DNA of 64,000 nt, from contig JABDBN010000002.1 in assembly GCA_013288625.1 (NCBI GenBank), positions 623 through 64,622 of the forward strand, given 5' to 3'. The translations under genes were made by a program, and so were the position numbers. The first letter of the stretch is position 1, and every line of letters begins with the position of its first letter. A model generated the notes under the pieces. The model ran no database searches. It had not been told where the DNA came from and saw nothing but the letters and a program-made list of their open reading frames with translations. Source of the stretch: Alphaproteobacteria bacterium. Its GTDB lineage: Bacteria > Pseudomonadota > Alphaproteobacteria > Rickettsiales > Midichloriaceae. Shown here piece by piece: positions 1-8,483 of the stretch.

Positions 1-1
1 T

Positions 2-310
2 TTTATAAATAGACGACCTAATAGTAAGCTAGTTATTATCCCAGGCTTAAGAGGGGTTGGTAAAACAACTTTAATGTCTCAAGCTCCTGCTGATGTGAAA
101 GAAACTGCTGCTATTGAGGCTCAAGTTCCTGCTGAGAAAGAAGCGGTTGCTGAGACACAAGCTCCTGTTGCTGAGACACAAGCTCCTGTTGCTGAAACAG
201 CTCCTGTTGTTGAAGCTACTACACAAATAGCTGAGCAGGCTGAAATCAATAATACCAATAGTGTACTCGTTGATAATACAGCTGATGCTACTGGTCATTT
301 GGATCTATAA
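2..310 (+). CDS. Partial P-loop ORF running into an Ala/Glu/Pro-rich low-complexity tail
   Basis: The frame is open from the left edge, so the true start lies outside the window. The first residues read FINRRPNSKLVIIPGLRGVG and continue KTTLM, a perfect Walker A (GxxGxGKT) after a hydrophobic strand, as in AAA-type or archaeal-type ATPases. The frame then passes without a stop into about 75 residues rich in A, E, P, V and T with tandem AETQAPV units, ending DATGHLDL. No Walker B, sensor or other ATPase motif follows, so this is not a complete ATPase. It could be an ATPase gene broken by recombination, or an internal ATG (position 74) could start a separate low-complexity protein. A good terminator follows the stop. 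I see the P-loop and the repeat; the fusion or decay reading is inference. Confidence 0.55.
   Translation, partial: FINRRPNSKLVIIPGLRGVGKTTLMSQAPADVKETAAIEAQVPAEKEAVAETQAPVAETQAPVAETAPVVEATTQIAEQAEINNTNSVLVDNTADATGHLDL
149..208 (+). repeat. 21-bp in-frame tandem repeat (AETQAPV)
   Basis: Two identical 21-bp units (149-169 and 170-190) are followed by an 18-bp variant (191-208) lacking one codon. They encode AETQAPV, AETQAPV and AETAPV. Exact identity of the units suggests recent slippage. Confidence 0.85.
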
Positions 311-328
311 TTAAAGTCAAAACAATTT

Positions 329-362
329 AGGGTGGTCAAATAAAATTGACTGCCCTTTTTTT
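329..362 (+). terminator. Rho-independent terminator
   Basis: An 11-bp stem (329-339 with 346-356) and 6-nt loop are followed by a run of T to 362. The two non-Watson-Crick positions are G-U/U-G wobbles in the plus-strand RNA, which fits termination of the upstream plus-strand ORF. Confidence 0.8.
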
Positions 363-399
363 ACAACTAAACTGGAGCTTAATAACTCCGGAATATAAT

Positions 400-777
400 A
401 TGAAGAACTATCTTGCAATCTGCCTTTCACTGTTATGCTTAAGCTATCCAATGATGAGCTTTGCTGACCCTAGCGTCGAAGTAGACTCAGTCAAACCTCC
501 TACTGTTAATTTATATCGGGGTTCTCCTGGCTGTTATGTGGCCTGCTATTCCCGCACCGCTTATCCGGCCTCGCTCGGCGGAGACGAAATATATGCTCTA
601 GGGCAAGTCAGGGTACCAGGTAAATACAGGGAGGGCATTTGCGTTCCTACAGATTACAAAAACAAAGACTTGAGCAAAGAAGAATTCTTCTCTGAAATAT
701 GTGGTCAGGCCTTCCCGGACTTGTGCCTTGATAATAGCTGCTGGGCTGATGGTAACTCAGGCCGCTGGTTTTACTAG
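400..777 (+). CDS. Small secreted Cys-rich protein, unknown function
   Basis: A 125-residue protein. The ATG at 400 is chosen because it starts directly at a classic signal peptide (MKNYLAICLSLLCLSYPMMS then FA|DP, a plausible signal peptidase I site). The upstream in-frame TTG at 346 would lie inside the terminator hairpin. The mature part is about 100 residues with six cysteines (GCYVAC pair, then GIC, EIC, LC, SC), which could form three disulphides in the periplasm or outside the cell. It is Gly/Tyr-rich and ends in aromatic residues (GRWFY). I do not recognise the family. It converges on rlmN with a 29-bp gap and has no obvious operon partner. Confidence 0.6.
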   Translation: MKNYLAICLSLLCLSYPMMSFADPSVEVDSVKPPTVNLYRGSPGCYVACYSRTAYPASLGGDEIYALGQVRVPGKYREGICVPTDYKNKDLSKEEFFSEICGQAFPDLCLDNSCWADGNSGRWFY

Positions 778-806
778 TGGTGCTCTAATCCTTAAGAAAA
801 CTTCGC

Positions 807-1880
807 TTAAGCTGCGGCTGCCCTACGCGCGCGAATGCTTTCTGATTTCAGCTGGCCACAGGCAGCCATTATATCCTGCCCACGTGGAGTACGCACTGGC
901 GACATATAGCCTGCATTTTCAACAATGGCCGCGAATTTACGAATCTGTTCCGGAGTCGAACATTCATAAGGTGCTCCAGGCCATGGGTTGAATGGGATCA
1001 GGTTGACCTTTGAAGGGATCCCCCGAATCAGTTTCAAAAGCTCGCGAGCATCGGCTTCACTGTCATTGACATTATGCAGCATAACATACTCCCAGGTGAT
1101 GCGACGACCTGGCTTAAGCGCAGGATAATTGCGGCATGCATCGATTAGCTCTTTAATTTTATATTTGCGGTTTATGGGCACAATTTCATCTCTAAGCGTA
1201 TCATTCACTGCGTGCAGGGATATCGCCATATTCACACCAAGCTCCTCGCCACATCGCGTAATCATGGGAACGATGCCGGAAGTTGAAAGGGTTATTTTGC
1301 GTTTAGATAAGGCAAGTCCATCAGGATCCATTATAATCTTCAACGCCTTGGCTACATTTTCATAATTCAACAAAGGCTCACCCATACCCATCATGACAAT
1401 ATTGGTGAGCTTCCGGTTCTTTTTGGTGGAAGGCCAGTCTTCTAAGCTATCTTTGGCATGCATGAACTGGGCAACTATTTCCTGAACTTCCAGGTTTCTT
1501 ACTAAGTTTTGCGTGCCAGTGTGGCAGAATTTACAGGTGAGTGTGCAGCCGACCTGCGAGGATACGCATAAAGTCCCACGCTCAGCGCCGGGAATGAATA
1601 CCGCTTCGACTTCATTATTATCGGGGAATTTAAGCAACCATTTGCGCGTCTCATCAAATGAAATCAGTTCCTTGGAGATCTCAGCACGGGCTAGCGTGTA
1701 ATTTTCGTGCAAGGCTCTGCGGAAATCTTTTGAGAGGTTGGTCATAAGCTCAAAGTCCTGCACCCCCTGGTTGTAAATCCAGTACCATATCTGATCGGCG
1801 CGGAAAGATTTCTCGCCCAAAGCCAGTATCTCAGCTTTGAGTTCCTCTTTCGTGATGCCAATAAGACTTTTTTTCGACAT
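807..1880 (-). CDS. rlmN: Dual-specificity rRNA/tRNA adenine-C2 methyltransferase RlmN
   Basis: Radical-SAM enzyme that methylates C2 of A2503 in 23S rRNA and A37 in a subset of tRNAs. The CxxxCxxC cluster motif is visible as [11 protein letters not shown], followed by GMGEPLLN (the GxGEP SAM-contact motif) and, near the C-terminus, MAACGQL containing the resolving cysteine. The N-terminal helical domain ([20 protein letters not shown]) is complete. The frame extends 21 codons upstream, but the ATG at 1880 begins MSKKSLIG, where family members start, giving 357 residues. The C-terminal tail is Arg/Ala-rich (RARRAAAA). It follows the S9 peptidase gene on the same strand with a 76-bp gap, so cotranscription is possible. 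Confidence 0.95.
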   Translation of the reverse strand: MSKKSLIGITKEELKAEILALGEKSFRADQIWYWIYNQGVQDFELMTNLSKDFRRALHENYTLARAEISKELISFDETRKWLLKFPDNNEVEAVFIPGAERGTLCVSSQVGCTLTCKFCHTGTQNLVRNLEVQEIVAQFMHAKDSLEDWPSTKKNRKLTNIVMMGMGEPLLNYENVAKALKIIMDPDGLALSKRKITLSTSGIVPMITRCGEELGVNMAISLHAVNDTLRDEIVPINRKYKIKELIDACRNYPALKPGRRITWEYVMLHNVNDSEADARELLKLIRGIPSKVNLIPFNPWPGAPYECSTPEQIRKFAAIVENAGYMSPVRTPRGQDIMAACGQLKSESIRARRAAAA

Positions 1881-1956
1881 GATGTTTAAACCGGGATTTG
1901 AATTGGTACAACTGCAGAACCTGCATTGTAGCACAAAGTACACCCTCGATAAAGTC

Positions 1957-3939
1957 TTACTTGCTGCTAGTCTTAATGTCTAGATAATCTCCGCCGTGAA
2001 CAATCTGGTAAGATGAGCCTTTATAATCACTGCCGATTGGCTCCGCCTGCCCGCCAAGATTTTTCGCTAAAAAGTGCTCGGCGATAGCAAAAAATGACAT
2101 GCTATTCTCTGGCCGCACAAACCCATGGCCTTCATCCGGATAAAGAACATAGGTCACAGGGATATTGTGCTGCTTCATTTTATCTACAATCTGATCTGAC
2201 TCAGCTTTTTTAACACGTGGATCATTCTGCCCCTGCCCAATCAGCAGCGGTTTCTTTATCCGATCCGCAAACGTGAGCGGTGAGCGCGATCTTAAAAGAT
2301 TCCTACCTTCTTCAGTATCAGAATCTGCACCCAGGTTCTTTACTATGGCTGCTTTCAGTGGCTTCCAGTATGGAGGAATAGAATCCAGAAAAGTAGTAAG
2401 GTTTGATATCCCACATATATCAACACCACAGGCGAATAGATCAGGAGTAAAGGTCAGCCCGACCAGTGTCGCATAACCACCATAGCTACCTCCCATTATT
2501 GCCACTTTATCCTTAGTGGTGATCTTATTATCGATAGCCCAGTTAACTGCATCGATAAGATCGTTATGCATTTTATTTCCCCACTCACCATTGCCAGCAT
2601 TTATGAAGTCTTTGCCAAACCCAACTGAGCCCCGGTAGTTAACGCTGAGCACAGCATAACCACGGTTGGCCAACCATTGGTGGCGCCCACTAAGTCCCCA
2701 GGAGTCTCGCAGATTAGGCCCACCATGCACCATTAATACCAGAGGGGCTGGCGAGTTCTGAGGTTTTGTAAGGTAGCTAACTAACTCCAGATTATCTCTG
2801 GTTTTAATGACAACAGGCTCCATGGGTTGCAATTTGTAGTTTGCCAGTTCCTGTTGGTTAAAAAACAGAAAATCCGCATGCTTTTTAGTTCGGTCAAAAT
2901 GATAGTAGGCTACGGGTTTGACATCATTAGAATAGGCAACGATCCAGTGGTTATCATCAAGGCTCCGGCCGGTTACAACCACATCTCCGCTGTGAACCGT
3001 TTGCAAATACTCAAGCTCATTTTTGTAAGCCTCATCCAGGAAATGCCATTTGCGCCGGGTATACTCAGCAACTGCAGCTTGCACGGTTTTTTCTGTAGGG
3101 TGAATTACCACACCCCTGATATCAGCTTTATCATCTTTAACCAGCAGTTGCTTCTCTTTGGTTTTAAGGTCTAATGAGAATAACGCTGAAGTATTGCGAT
3201 CGCGAGAATCGATCATATAAATGACATCATTGCTTTTATTAAAGTCAATAATGCTGGTAGTCATTGTCTCATCTCTGGCGATAGTATCAAATAGAGTTGC
3301 ATTACCTGAGTTATCGAACTGATAAACCTGATCGGAACCATCAGGCAGTTTTTTCTTACCAAAGCGCAGCTTGTAGTTGTCATCAACAATCAGAGCAAAA
3401 TACTCATTATTTTCATAAACTAGTTCGCTTTTACCTGTAACGACATTAACCTTATAGGCATCAAAATACTCCTTTTTACGCGCATTGGTTCCAACTAGGA
3501 TTTCCTCTGGAAAACTAGGGCTTATATCAAAAATTACCGCGCGGGCATTGTTTGGGGTTAATGGGGTAGACTTATTTGTTTCAATGTTGGTGCTAAAAAG
3601 CATGAAGTTCTCATTGCCTTCAACATCCTGTGCATAAATTATATGCTTGTTATCAAATGCCCAGGAATAGTAATCAATTCCCCGTTTTTTGTCATCAGTT
3701 ACCGACCGAGCAGATTTGAATTGGGCAAGCGGTGCAATATGAACATTCATCACTCCATCTTTAGGAGCAAGGTACGCTATATTTTGCCCATCATAACTAA
3801 GAGAGACGCTTGTCTTCTCAGGATTGCCGAAAAGTATTTTTCGAGGAATTAACGCGTCCATTTTAATCTCAGATTGGGTTTCATCTCCACAGCTCATAAG
3901 CATCAGAGCCGGGATAATTAACATTAAAATTTTTTTCAT
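1957..3939 (-). CDS. S9-family prolyl-oligopeptidase-like lipoprotein peptidase
   Basis: About 660 residues. The N-terminus is a lipoprotein signal ([20 protein letters not shown], lipobox LMSC), so the protein is probably anchored in the periplasm or outer membrane. The middle is a beta-propeller-like region with repeated strand motifs. The C-terminal alpha/beta-hydrolase domain has [12 protein letters not shown], the nucleophile motif GGSYGGYA, an Asp in [11 protein letters not shown], and the catalytic His in DEGHGF, that is the Ser-Asp-His triad of dipeptidyl/acylaminoacyl peptidases (S9C-like). Start chosen at 3939 because MKK begins the signal peptide. A role in oligopeptide degradation or scavenging is inferred from the family. 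Its upstream 233 bp is a divergent promoter region shared with the gene at 4173. Confidence 0.88.
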   Translation of the reverse strand: MKKILMLIIPALMLMSCGDETQSEIKMDALIPRKILFGNPEKTSVSLSYDGQNIAYLAPKDGVMNVHIAPLAQFKSARSVTDDKKRGIDYYSWAFDNKHIIYAQDVEGNENFMLFSTNIETNKSTPLTPNNARAVIFDISPSFPEEILVGTNARKKEYFDAYKVNVVTGKSELVYENNEYFALIVDDNYKLRFGKKKLPDGSDQVYQFDNSGNATLFDTIARDETMTTSIIDFNKSNDVIYMIDSRDRNTSALFSLDLKTKEKQLLVKDDKADIRGVVIHPTEKTVQAAVAEYTRRKWHFLDEAYKNELEYLQTVHSGDVVVTGRSLDDNHWIVAYSNDVKPVAYYHFDRTKKHADFLFFNQQELANYKLQPMEPVVIKTRDNLELVSYLTKPQNSPAPLVLMVHGGPNLRDSWGLSGRHQWLANRGYAVLSVNYRGSVGFGKDFINAGNGEWGNKMHNDLIDAVNWAIDNKITTKDKVAIMGGSYGGYATLVGLTFTPDLFACGVDICGISNLTTFLDSIPPYWKPLKAAIVKNLGADSDTEEGRNLLRSRSPLTFADRIKKPLLIGQGQNDPRVKKAESDQIVDKMKQHNIPVTYVLYPDEGHGFVRPENSMSFFAIAEHFLAKNLGGQAEPIGSDYKGSSYQIVHGGDYLDIKTSSK

Positions 3940-4172
3940 AATATAAGCCAAATGATATATGGCAATTATTCATTCTTAAGTAAGATTTGTCAAATAGCTA
4001 TATATGCCTAGGCAACGACCTTATGACTCACCTTATTCATAACCAATAACTTGAGTTTTTCAAAGCATTAAGCTGGAATCTAAATAAATAACTTGCAATG
4101 ATGGAATAATATTGCCAAAGCCCGTCATTTCTGATATATTAACTGGCTTATTAACTTTAACTGAGCAAAATA

Positions 4173-6110
4173 ATGCAAAATGGAAAAGGACAGGCCCCTC
4201 AGGCAAAGAATCCTGAGCAGGAGTATTGTGATAGCTATTCTGAAACATCTTCCCAGAAAGCCCAAGTTGATCAACTTCCAACCGGGATTCCGCAATCAAG
4301 TGAACTTCTTTTGGAAAATATGCGGAAGAACGCTATTATAAATTCTGCACAAATCCGCCAAAAGGTTTTTACTGAATTTGTAGAACAGCTTCAAAAAAAT
4401 CAAATCACTCCACCTAAGGGATTTAATAACTTAGCCCTCCATAAGGCTTATAGTAAATTACCAGCTAGTGTGCCACCTACTTTAGACAATATTGCAAAAG
4501 AGTTAATAATTAATGACGGCTTTACAGGAGCAAATCAACGCAAGGTTATGTTGGCTTTAATGTGTGCTTATGTTAATCACTTTTCGGCAATTTTGGCATT
4601 TAACTCAAAACCTTCTATAAGCACCACTCAGCAGCCAATGCTTACACCACAAAAAGATCAGCCTGTTCCGGATCAGAAGGACCCTCCCTCTGCGCCGCAA
4701 TCTCCTGCTCGCAGATTGAGTGGGGCTAGGGCTCTTCCTAAAAAGACACAATCTCACGATTTTACTCCTGAGCGCAGACCTTTCTCTAAAGCAGGCTTAA
4801 CATCAACTAGTCCAGAGTTGGGATCGAAAGACGAGACTACAGCTAGTAAACTACCTCCCCCCAAGGTTAAAGTTTCACCTGAAATCCGTTCTCGCAGAGC
4901 TAGTTTGGAGGGAGCACCCCCATCGTACCGTCCAAGGACTGGATCAGATAGTATGATACCTACCCCAAATTTTAGCAAGACGCGTAGATCTAGTTTAGAT
5001 GCCATTCCCCCTCAAAGATCTGGATCCATTAGTTCGACGACTGGCGCTATGACTCTAGTATCTTCTCCAGAAGCTGAGGCGAATAAAGCGCTACTAAAAA
5101 CAAAGCGCAGTAGGGTTTATGACCTATTTATCCATGAACTTACTAGTAAGGGCTTTGATACTGGATTAATAAAAAGCGATATGGAGCTTTCAAGAGCTCT
5201 TATGGCAATGAATGGAAACTCTCTTACGACAGGTAATATTGCATCAGCGTTAATGAGCCAAATATCTAGTAAGGTTAAAAGGCTTCAGTTAGCTGATGTT
5301 AACGCTGCTTTAACAGAGGCTTTGAACAAAGCTAAACCAAGAGCACGATCGGGGTCATTGCCTATGGCTTTCCCACCTAAGCCACTTGAGTTAGGTTCTA
5401 CTGACTGCAGGCAGCGGAGTAATTCTGCACCTAATTCTCCAGTAAAAGTAACTCTTTCGAAACCTTTCGAAAAGCCTCTACCTCCTGTATCACCTACTAA
5501 CAGCATGTGGAAAAATTATCCGGAGTTTGATGAATGTTATGCAGAGTATGTTGAAGAGCATACGCCGGCTGGTGCATTCGATGAGTCGGCGGCCACATCA
5601 CCATATCCTCCAGTATATGCCGGAGCACAAAGTTATATGGAAGCTACGGTGATACATGTAAGCAGCAACCCTAATAAGGCTGAGCCACCTTTAGGAGAAA
5701 ACAAAGTGCCTGAAACCGCTACTGAAAACAAACCTATGCAAATGACCAGGTGTGATGCTGATGCATTCAACTATGCAAAAGATTCTACTCATCATGGCTC
5801 ATTAAACACCCTTAATTATGAACCAGAGCATAGTCCATGGATTAAATTCAAGGGCGAATATCCTATTCAGGTTGCATTAAGTAATTTAACTGGAACTAGC
5901 CTTTCTCGCCCCTCACTTTATGAATATATGATGTACTCTATCGATAAGATTAATATGATGGCAGAATCTGGGCTAGCTCAGAAAATTACCCTACAAGACC
6001 TAAATAAGATAGTTGCGGGTAGTAATTACAGTCCTGCTCTGAAACAAAGTTGGCTTGATTATGTTGCAAACAAAGGGCAATTGGGCAAGGAAGAGGTTGG
6101 AGTCGTTTAG
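4173..6110 (+). CDS. Effector-like protein with two helical modules and RRxS / RSxSxP motifs
   Basis: A 645-residue protein of no family I recognise, without signal peptide or membrane segment. A helical module near residues 55-130 (QIRQKVFTEFVEQLQKNQI) resembles a second one near 310-385 (KRSRVYDLFIHELTSKGFDT): both share the pattern V[FY]xxF[VI]xxL and end in NIAxxL[IM]. Between and after them lie disordered Pro/Ser/Arg-rich segments with basophilic-kinase-like sites: RRLS (180-183), RRASL (241-245), RRSSL (271-275), RSGSI (282-286), RSGSLP (392-397) and RSNSAP (415-420). The last two match the 14-3-3 mode-1 pattern RSxSxP. The C-terminal 90 residues are again helical. Such motifs are expected in proteins acting inside a eukaryotic cell; that role is inference. 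A terminator follows the stop. Confidence 0.75.
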   Translation: MQNGKGQAPQAKNPEQEYCDSYSETSSQKAQVDQLPTGIPQSSELLLENMRKNAIINSAQIRQKVFTEFVEQLQKNQITPPKGFNNLALHKAYSKLPASVPPTLDNIAKELIINDGFTGANQRKVMLALMCAYVNHFSAILAFNSKPSISTTQQPMLTPQKDQPVPDQKDPPSAPQSPARRLSGARALPKKTQSHDFTPERRPFSKAGLTSTSPELGSKDETTASKLPPPKVKVSPEIRSRRASLEGAPPSYRPRTGSDSMIPTPNFSKTRRSSLDAIPPQRSGSISSTTGAMTLVSSPEAEANKALLKTKRSRVYDLFIHELTSKGFDTGLIKSDMELSRALMAMNGNSLTTGNIASALMSQISSKVKRLQLADVNAALTEALNKAKPRARSGSLPMAFPPKPLELGSTDCRQRSNSAPNSPVKVTLSKPFEKPLPPVSPTNSMWKNYPEFDECYAEYVEEHTPAGAFDESAATSPYPPVYAGAQSYMEATVIHVSSNPNKAEPPLGENKVPETATENKPMQMTRCDADAFNYAKDSTHHGSLNTLNYEPEHSPWIKFKGEYPIQVALSNLTGTSLSRPSLYEYMMYSIDKINMMAESGLAQKITLQDLNKIVAGSNYSPALKQSWLDYVANKGQLGKEEVGVV

Positions 6111-6130
6111 TCTATCCATTCTAATTTAGA

Positions 6131-6160
6131 AGGGCGCCTGAAATCAGATGCCCTTTTTTT
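6131..6160 (+). terminator. Rho-independent terminator after the 4173-6110 gene
   Basis: An 11-bp imperfect stem (6131-6141 with 6144-6154, one mismatch and one G-U) is followed by T7. The T-run overlaps the stop codon of the convergent atpF gene, so it insulates the two converging units. Confidence 0.75.
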
Positions 6161-6647
6161 AATTAACTAATTTCTTTGTAGCTTGTTTAATGTTGCTTTC
6201 GAGCAGGGATAATTGCGCATTCATGTCTAGCTCTTGAGCGACCAGGCTTTGCACTCTGAGGATTGCATCATTAATAATAGCATCCTTGAGGAATTCCATT
6301 ATATGCTTCTCCTGCTGGACAATACGTGCCATAGCGAGTTCAGACTTCTTTTTGGTGATCCTTTCAACTTCCATATTAGCTTCTGAAATCAATACTTCCG
6401 CCTCTTCTTTTGCTTTAGCAATAATATCTTTGACATTTTGCTGGGCTTCCAGATGCTGCTGCTTAATAGCATTATAGAGTTGCAAAGCATCTTCATACAT
6501 TTTCTTAGCTTCATTTAAGTTCTTAATCGCTTCTGCGGTATGCTTATCCAATGCGGCCACTATTAATTTTCTAATGGGTCTAAAGATAAGCCCCACAAAT
6601 AGTACTGTTGCTACTGCAACAAGAAAAGTTTCATTAATTATTATCAT
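6159..6647 (-). CDS. atpF: ATP synthase F0 subunit b
   Basis: A 162-residue peripheral-stalk subunit of the F1F0 ATP synthase. One N-terminal membrane segment (ETFLVAVATVLFVGLIFRPI) is followed by a long charged coiled-coil helix rich in K, E and A, the usual b-subunit layout. It is the last gene of the F0 run and overlaps the b' gene by 4 nt (ATGA), implying translational coupling and balanced synthesis. The stop codon lies in the T-run of the terminator of the opposing gene. The assignment of b versus b' rests on gene order (a, c, b', b in alphaproteobacteria). Confidence 0.9.
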   Translation of the reverse strand: MIIINETFLVAVATVLFVGLIFRPIRKLIVAALDKHTAEAIKNLNEAKKMYEDALQLYNAIKQQHLEAQQNVKDIIAKAKEEAEVLISEANMEVERITKKKSELAMARIVQQEKHIMEFLKDAIINDAILRVQSLVAQELDMNAQLSLLESNIKQATKKLVN

Positions 6648-7120
6648 GCTAAGCCTCTGGCGTTTTGTTTTTTGGTTTCAATTTTAGCAGGAAGAATAGC
6701 TTTGAATATTTCCTGACTTAATGTGACTGAATGTGACGAAACTTCGCCTTGCATCTGAGACTTGAGCCGCGACAGACGCTCTTCTTCTATTGCTAGTTTT
6801 TTTGAAAGCTCTCTTTCAAATTTATGTACTCGATCCTGCAGAAAGTCTTCAGCCTTTTCCTGAGCCATTAGTCGCAGCTCAGCACCTTCCGCACGCGCTT
6901 CAGCAAGAATCTTTTCGATTTCGGATTTAATTACCTTATGCTGCGCAAGCAGTTCATCAGCTCGCATAATATCATTCTTTACCTGAGTTTCCCTTTCTCC
7001 AACGACCTTTGAAATGCGAGGCATGAAAAAGCGGGAAAGAAAAATATATATGAAGGCAAAAACTAACGCTAACCAAAAGATTTGCGATATGAATAAATTG
7101 ACTTGTTCCAGTTGCGGCAT
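6644..7120 (-). CDS. atpF2: ATP synthase F0 subunit b'
   Basis: A 158-residue b-type stalk subunit. It begins MPQLEQVNLFISQIFWLALV with one membrane helix, then a long amphipathic helix (MRADELLAQHKVIKSEIEKI) dimerising with subunit b. Duplicated b and b' genes are typical of alphaproteobacteria, other photosynthetic lineages and cyanobacteria. It lies between atpE (79-bp gap) and atpF (4-nt overlap). Confidence 0.9.
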   Translation of the reverse strand: MPQLEQVNLFISQIFWLALVFAFIYIFLSRFFMPRISKVVGERETQVKNDIMRADELLAQHKVIKSEIEKILAEARAEGAELRLMAQEKAEDFLQDRVHKFERELSKKLAIEEERLSRLKSQMQGEVSSHSVTLSQEIFKAILPAKIETKKQNARGLA

Positions 7121-7199
7121 CTTAAATCCTATAGTTCAAGAAAACTACAGCAGTATAATCGTTAAAAACACTGCTTATAGTTCTCATTAGTTTAATGTA

Positions 7200-7436
7200 T
7201 CACTTGAAGAGTAAGAGCATTGATATCACAAAAGCAAAGAGACCCAGCGCTTCAGCAAGTGCAGCACCGATAAATGCATTTTTAAATAGTTGCTTCTCAA
7301 CTGATGGATTACGGGCAATACCACTTACCAGACCAGAGAAGATGTTACCAATACCGATCGCGGCTCCAACCATACCGATCGTGGCCAATCCAGCTCCGAT
7401 AAACTTCATTCCCTGTACTAAAGCTTCACTTTCCAT
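7200..7436 (-). CDS. atpE: ATP synthase F0 subunit c
   Basis: A 78-residue hairpin of two membrane helices forming the proton-driven c-ring. Helix 1 is Gly/Ala-rich ([20 protein letters not shown]), the polar loop reads ARNPS (the F1-contact motif R-N/Q-P), and helix 2 contains [12 protein letters not shown] with the ion-binding carboxylate Glu62. No extra Na+-ligand pattern is evident, so H+ coupling is likely. A 37-bp gap separates it from atpB, and the 79-bp spacer after it may allow the higher expression needed for the ring. Confidence 0.97.
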   Translation of the reverse strand: MESEALVQGMKFIGAGLATIGMVGAAIGIGNIFSGLVSGIARNPSVEKQLFKNAFIGAALAEALGLFAFVISMLLLFK

Positions 7437-7473
7437 TTTTTAACTCCTTATAATTATTAATGATTACAAAATT

Positions 7474-8208
7474 TTAATGCAAATTCATCGCGTCGCTTAG
7501 GTATACACATGACAATATAGTAAAAATGTATGCCTGCAATACTGCAACAAAAATCTCAAAGCCCACAAGCAATGTCAGCAATGCAAAGGGGAAAATAGAT
7601 ACCATAGGAAACATTATAATAAATCCTGCGATCACTTTCATCGCTACGTGGCCAGCAGTCATATTGGCAGCAAGACGCACTGAAAGACTAACGGGTCTGA
7701 CCAGATAGGCAAATAGTTCTATGGGTATGATAAAGGGAGCTATCAGCAGGGGTACGCCTTGGGGTAAAAACAGGGAGAAGAAATGAAACCCATGCCTGAT
7801 GAAGCCGATGAGCGTTACGCTCAGGAAAACAAATATGGCCATGGCGAAAGTGACGACAATATGGCTGGTAACCGTAAAAGAATAGGGCACAAGACCAAGG
7901 AAATTGCATGCCAAAATAAAGATAAATAATGAGAATATAACCGGAGCGAATTTCTTAGCCTCAGGGCCCGCAGTACTATCAATCATATCAATAAGAAACC
8001 CATAAAGAACTTCGCCAAATGCCTGGATTCTACTAGGGATTTTGGTAGGATTCTTCACGCTTAATCCTAGCAATAAGAACACCACAAATACAGCAAGACA
8101 CATAAAAAGCGACGAGTTGGTGAATGAAATATTGTAGCCAAGAAACTCAATAGGGATTATTTCTTTGATTTGAAATTGCTCTAGCGGATTATGAATCTTG
8201 TCTGCCAT
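7474..8208 (-). CDS. atpB: ATP synthase F0 subunit a
   Basis: A 244-residue membrane protein forming the proton half-channels against the c-ring. Five to six hydrophobic segments are visible, and the conserved stretch LVRPVSLSVRLAANMTAGH contains the essential arginine (SVRLAAN). The N-terminus (HNPLEQFQIKEIIPIEF) is the normal family start. It overlaps the end of atpI by 20 nt, so it is probably translated by coupling. Confidence 0.96.
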   Translation of the reverse strand: MADKIHNPLEQFQIKEIIPIEFLGYNISFTNSSLFMCLAVFVVFLLLGLSVKNPTKIPSRIQAFGEVLYGFLIDMIDSTAGPEAKKFAPVIFSLFIFILACNFLGLVPYSFTVTSHIVVTFAMAIFVFLSVTLIGFIRHGFHFFSLFLPQGVPLLIAPFIIPIELFAYLVRPVSLSVRLAANMTAGHVAMKVIAGFIIMFPMVSIFPFALLTLLVGFEIFVAVLQAYIFTILSCVYLSDAMNLH

Positions 8209-8482
8209 TTTCTTTGTCTATTTCTTTTAAATGGTCCTTATAAAAATTATAAAATCCTACTCCCGCTCCAGAGATCGAGAGTACAACTAACATTAGAGGT
8301 AATGTGTCCAATGCATTATCGACAAAATACCCGAAAAATGCTCCAACTGCAAGCCCTGATATCATATCAATGATAATTTTGCTAGAAGAGTCAGTATTAG
8401 CTAGCCTGCCGTCACCTTCTTTATCAGCGATTTGCTTACGGGCAGCAGCCACTTTCTTCTCGAGTTCGCGGAGTTTGGTCAT
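8189..8482 (-). CDS. atpI: AtpI-like F0F1 assembly protein
   Basis: A 97-residue protein. A charged N-terminal segment (MTKLRELEKKVAAARKQIAD) is followed by two membrane helices (IIIDMISGLAVGAFFGYFVD and LMLVVLSISGAGVGFYNF), the layout of the AtpI family, which helps c-ring assembly and/or Mg2+ uptake. It heads the F0 genes, starts 1 nt after the stop of cpoB, and overlaps atpB by 20 nt. Confidence 0.88.
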   Translation of the reverse strand: MTKLRELEKKVAAARKQIADKEGDGRLANTDSSSKIIIDMISGLAVGAFFGYFVDNALDTLPLMLVVLSISGAGVGFYNFYKDHLKEIDKENGRQDS

Positions 8483-8483
8483 A

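Noticed and set aside
701..991. An open frame on the plus strand inside the rlmN region
   Set aside because: It is antisense to well-supported RlmN coding sequence and shows no independent motif.
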